A stretch of DNA of 22,144 bases from assembly GCA_964364855.1 (NCBI GenBank), contig CAYINU010000021.1, forward strand, positions 1 through 22,144. Reading direction: 5' to 3'. The position numbers and the translations under genes are program-made. The stretch comes from CAYINU01 sp964364855 (GTDB taxonomy: Bacteria; Margulisbacteria; Marinamargulisbacteria; CAYINU01). Below, piece after piece: positions 20,196 to 22,144 of this stretch (position 1 is the stretch's first letter; each line of letters opens with the position of its first letter). The notes beneath the pieces are model-generated. The model made no database searches. It was given only the letters and a program-made list of their open reading frames with translations, and was not told the origin of the DNA.

Positions 20196-21163
20196 AAACC
20201 GACCGAGGCGTGTTGATTTGTGCAGGGCTGGCTGTCGTAGCCATGGCCGTCAGCCTGTCTGTCGGAACGGTGTCGATCCCCTTGTTTCCCATTGGGGACT
20301 GGACACCGACCGAACGGTTTATTCTGATTGACCTGCGATTGCTGCGGACCGTTACGGCCTTTGTTGTTGGGGCATGCTTGGGGGCATCCGGGATTACCTT
20401 GCAAGCGACCCTACAAAACCCGCTGGCCGATCCCTACATTCTGGGTGTCAGTGCCGGCGCCGGACTAGGGGCAGCTCTGGCGCTGTTGACCCCACTTGGC
20501 GCGTTGCACCCTTTGATGGTGCCACTGTTTGCATTTGGCGGTGCCCTATTCACCGTCGCCCTGGTCTATGGCATCGTGCGGGCCTCCCGGCGCTTTTCGG
20601 TTACCCACATTATTTTGGCCGGCATTATGGTGAACGCCTTTTTTTCCTCCATGACCTTATTGGCTGTCTTTTTGTCCGGTGACCGACTGGTCAGTCTCAT
20701 GTATTGGTTGATGGGAGACTTGGGGAAAACCGACCGCACGTTGCTATTTTGGCTCACGGGTTGCGCAGTCATAGGAATGACGGCGGCCTTATTGCTGAGC
20801 CGCACCTCCAATATGATGGCCTTCGGCGATGACACTGCTGCGGCCTCCGGTGTGGCAGTGGATCGTCATCGGAAATGGATGCTGGTAACCGCATCGTTTT
20901 TGGTGGGGATCGCGGTGGCAGGCGGGGGTATCATCGGGTTTGTCGGGTTGGTCATTCCCCATATCCTGCGTCTGGTCATGGGGCATGATTTTCGGCCGTT
21001 GAGCCTGGCGTCAGGGCTATTGGGCGGGGCCTTTTTGGTGGCAATGGACACCTTGGCCAGGGTATTGCTGCCGGCGTCGGAATTGCCCGTCGGCCTACTG
21101 ACGTCCTTTGTCGGCGCACCGTTTTTTTTGTGGTTGTTTTTGAAAAAACGTCCCCATGCTTAA
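20192..21163 (+). CDS. btuC: ABC transporter permease, BtuC/FecCD family
   Basis: Membrane-spanning subunit of the B12-type importer, 323 aa with about ten hydrophobic helices. FecCD-family blocks are present: LRLLRTVTAFVVGACLGASG, LQATLQNPLADPYILGVSAGAGLGA, GRTSNMM-like SRTSNMMAFGDDTAAASGVAV (the coupling-helix region contacting the ATPase), and GGGIIGFVGLVIPHILRL. The chosen ATG at 20192 overlaps the upstream stop (ATGA). An in-frame ATG at 20177 would add five residues and cannot be excluded. It overlaps the ATPase gene by eight bases. Confidence 0.92.
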   Translation: MKTDRGVLICAGLAVVAMAVSLSVGTVSIPLFPIGDWTPTERFILIDLRLLRTVTAFVVGACLGASGITLQATLQNPLADPYILGVSAGAGLGAALALLTPLGALHPLMVPLFAFGGALFTVALVYGIVRASRRFSVTHIILAGIMVNAFFSSMTLLAVFLSGDRLVSLMYWLMGDLGKTDRTLLFWLTGCAVIGMTAALLLSRTSNMMAFGDDTAAASGVAVDRHRKWMLVTASFLVGIAVAGGGIIGFVGLVIPHILRLVMGHDFRPLSLASGLLGGAFLVAMDTLARVLLPASELPVGLLTSFVGAPFFLWLFLKKRPHA

Positions 21164-21920
21164 GCTACAAAACCTCACCTTTTCCTATAATGGTGAGCCG
21201 GTATTGCGGGACTTGTCCTGCACGATTGGCCAAGGGGAATTTGTGGGGTTAGCAGGACCCAACGGCAGCGGAAAAAGCACTTTGCTCAAAGTCATGGCCG
21301 GGCTGCGTTCCCCAACGTCCGGCGCCGTGTTGTGGAACAATCAACCCCTGGCCATACTCTCTCCAACAGTGCGTGCCAAAGCCATCACATGGATGGGCAC
21401 CCATGTTCCGCCTGCTTTTGATATGCCGGTCCATCGCGTCTTGGAAATGGCCCGATATGCCCATAGGCACTGGTGGGAAGGGTTGGGAAACGCGGACCGA
21501 CAAGCCATTGCAGATGCGATTGCCTTGACTGGCATTAGACCATGGCTTGATCGGCCTTTTAGCGCGCTGAGTGAAGGCCAACAACAGCTGGTGCAGCTCA
21601 CCCGCGTACTGGCGCAACAAAGCCGGTTCTTGCTCTTGGATGAGTCCACCTCTCATCTGGACTTTGAGCATGTGCGCCATCTGCTGACTATTCTCAAGTC
21701 ATTACATCAAAAACGACAAGTGAGCATCCTCTTAGTATCACATCAGCTGGGTATTCTTTCGGCCTGTGCCCAACGGATCCTCTTATTGAGTGACGGTCAA
21801 CTCGTGGCAGATGGGACTACGGACACCGTATTAACCGATAGCTATCTTCAACGCGCCTTTCATACCACGGTGGGGTTCGAGAGAACGGCGTCAGGGACTA
21901 TCGTGCCGCGGTATCGTTAG
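21156..21920 (+). CDS. btuD: ABC transporter ATP-binding protein, BtuD/FecE type
   Basis: Cytoplasmic ATPase energising the importer, 254 aa. Walker A is GPNGSGKST (34-42), the ABC signature is LSEGQQQLVQLTRVLAQ, where the usual LSGGQ reads LSEGQ, Walker B with catalytic glutamate is FLLLDESTSHLD, and the switch histidine is in LVSHQ. The D-loop reads SHLD. It starts inside the permease gene (8-bp overlap), so the three genes form one unit in the order binding protein-permease-ATPase. Its stop lies three bases from the end of the convergent dehydrogenase gene. Confidence 0.93.
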   Translation: MLKLQNLTFSYNGEPVLRDLSCTIGQGEFVGLAGPNGSGKSTLLKVMAGLRSPTSGAVLWNNQPLAILSPTVRAKAITWMGTHVPPAFDMPVHRVLEMARYAHRHWWEGLGNADRQAIADAIALTGIRPWLDRPFSALSEGQQQLVQLTRVLAQQSRFLLLDESTSHLDFEHVRHLLTILKSLHQKRQVSILLVSHQLGILSACAQRILLLSDGQLVADGTTDTVLTDSYLQRAFHTTVGFERTASGTIVPRYR

Positions 21921-21923
21921 CGC

Positions 21924-22144
21924 TTAGGCCTTTTGAAACGCCTGCCAAGCCGTTTCAAGCGACGGATTGCGGACCCAGTCCAGCACGTATTCGGCAAATT
22001 CGGCACCCGTCACCCCATGGCCGCGGCCGGTAATCACTTTTTTGCGTTCCAAATTGCCACAGATATCCAGCGCCTTCTCCAAGCGCTCTGCCAGCTCGCC
22101 ATATCCGATATGAGCCAGCAACATAGCCGCCGCCTTGATCATCG
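21924..22144 (-). CDS. Isocitrate/isopropylmalate dehydrogenase family protein, C-terminal fragment
   Basis: Only the last 72 or so residues are in the window; the frame runs off the right edge. The sequence AAAMLLAHIGYGELAERLEKA is the C-terminal helix region of beta-decarboxylating dehydrogenases, and TGRGHGVTGAEFAEYVLDWV matches the closing segment, in which D/T-x-G-x-x-x-GVTT-x-EF-x-D-x-V is usual for isocitrate dehydrogenases and relatives. I favour an isocitrate dehydrogenase, but 3-isopropylmalate or tartrate/malate relatives cannot be excluded without the active-site half. Confidence 0.75.
   Translation of the reverse strand, partial: MIKAAAMLLAHIGYGELAERLEKALDICGNLERKKVITGRGHGVTGAEFAEYVLDWVRNPSLETAWQAFQKA

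Overview
The window comes from a Gram-negative bacterium. Three things point that way: a periplasmic-binding-protein B12 importer whose binding protein has a cleavable Sec signal, a multisubunit Mrp-type antiporter, and dense operons with ATGA stop/start overlaps. The style is proteobacterial and perhaps gammaproteobacterial, but no gene fixes the taxon. Most of the sequence is chromosomal housekeeping, interrupted by three accessory patches.

Layout. (1) 1-3896: the 3' end of an Mrp Na+/H+ antiporter operon (mrpD partial, E, F, G), running directly into thiC, whose start lies inside mrpG. (2) 3979-11702: an accessory cluster of unrecognised proteins. It holds a helical 313-residue protein, a REP-associated tyrosine (Y1/HUH) transposase with its own repeats, and two very large adjacent paralogues (906 and 1024 aa). 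The paralogues share a roughly 240-residue N-terminal domain, continue through proline-rich linkers, and end in different domains; the second carries a PPP-type metallophosphatase core. (3) 11714-14697: a 616-aa uncharacterised, cysteine-containing protein, divergent from biotin synthase bioB. (4) 14748-16320: an AAA/DUF4143 ATPase convergent with, and overlapping, a stand-alone response-regulator receiver. (5) 16418-19320: tRNA-Arg(UCG), a duplicated piece of its 3' end next to a long inverted repeat, then an AbiEi/AbiEii-type toxin-antitoxin operon. That operon has an extra small leading gene, and its toxin carries an unusual C-terminal extension. (6) 19410-21920: btuF-btuC-btuD-like vitamin B12 (or related corrinoid/metal chelate) uptake operon. 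(7) 21924-22144: C-terminal fragment of an isocitrate/isopropylmalate dehydrogenase family enzyme.

How the genes work together. Mrp subunits D-G form part of one membrane complex. ThiC and BioB make precursors or vitamins (HMP-P for thiamin; biotin), and BtuFCD imports one. AbiEi/AbiEii should be a toxin-antitoxin or phage-defence unit placed behind a tRNA, a common integration site. The two paralogues (5890-11702) appear to be one transcription unit of unknown function and are the best candidates for something undescribed. The three-gene AbiE-like operon is the second best.

Several genes (small AbiE leader, AAA ATPase, response regulator) have promoter-like -10 elements so close to the start codon that their mRNAs could be leaderless. 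All calls come from reading the sequence; no database searches were run.
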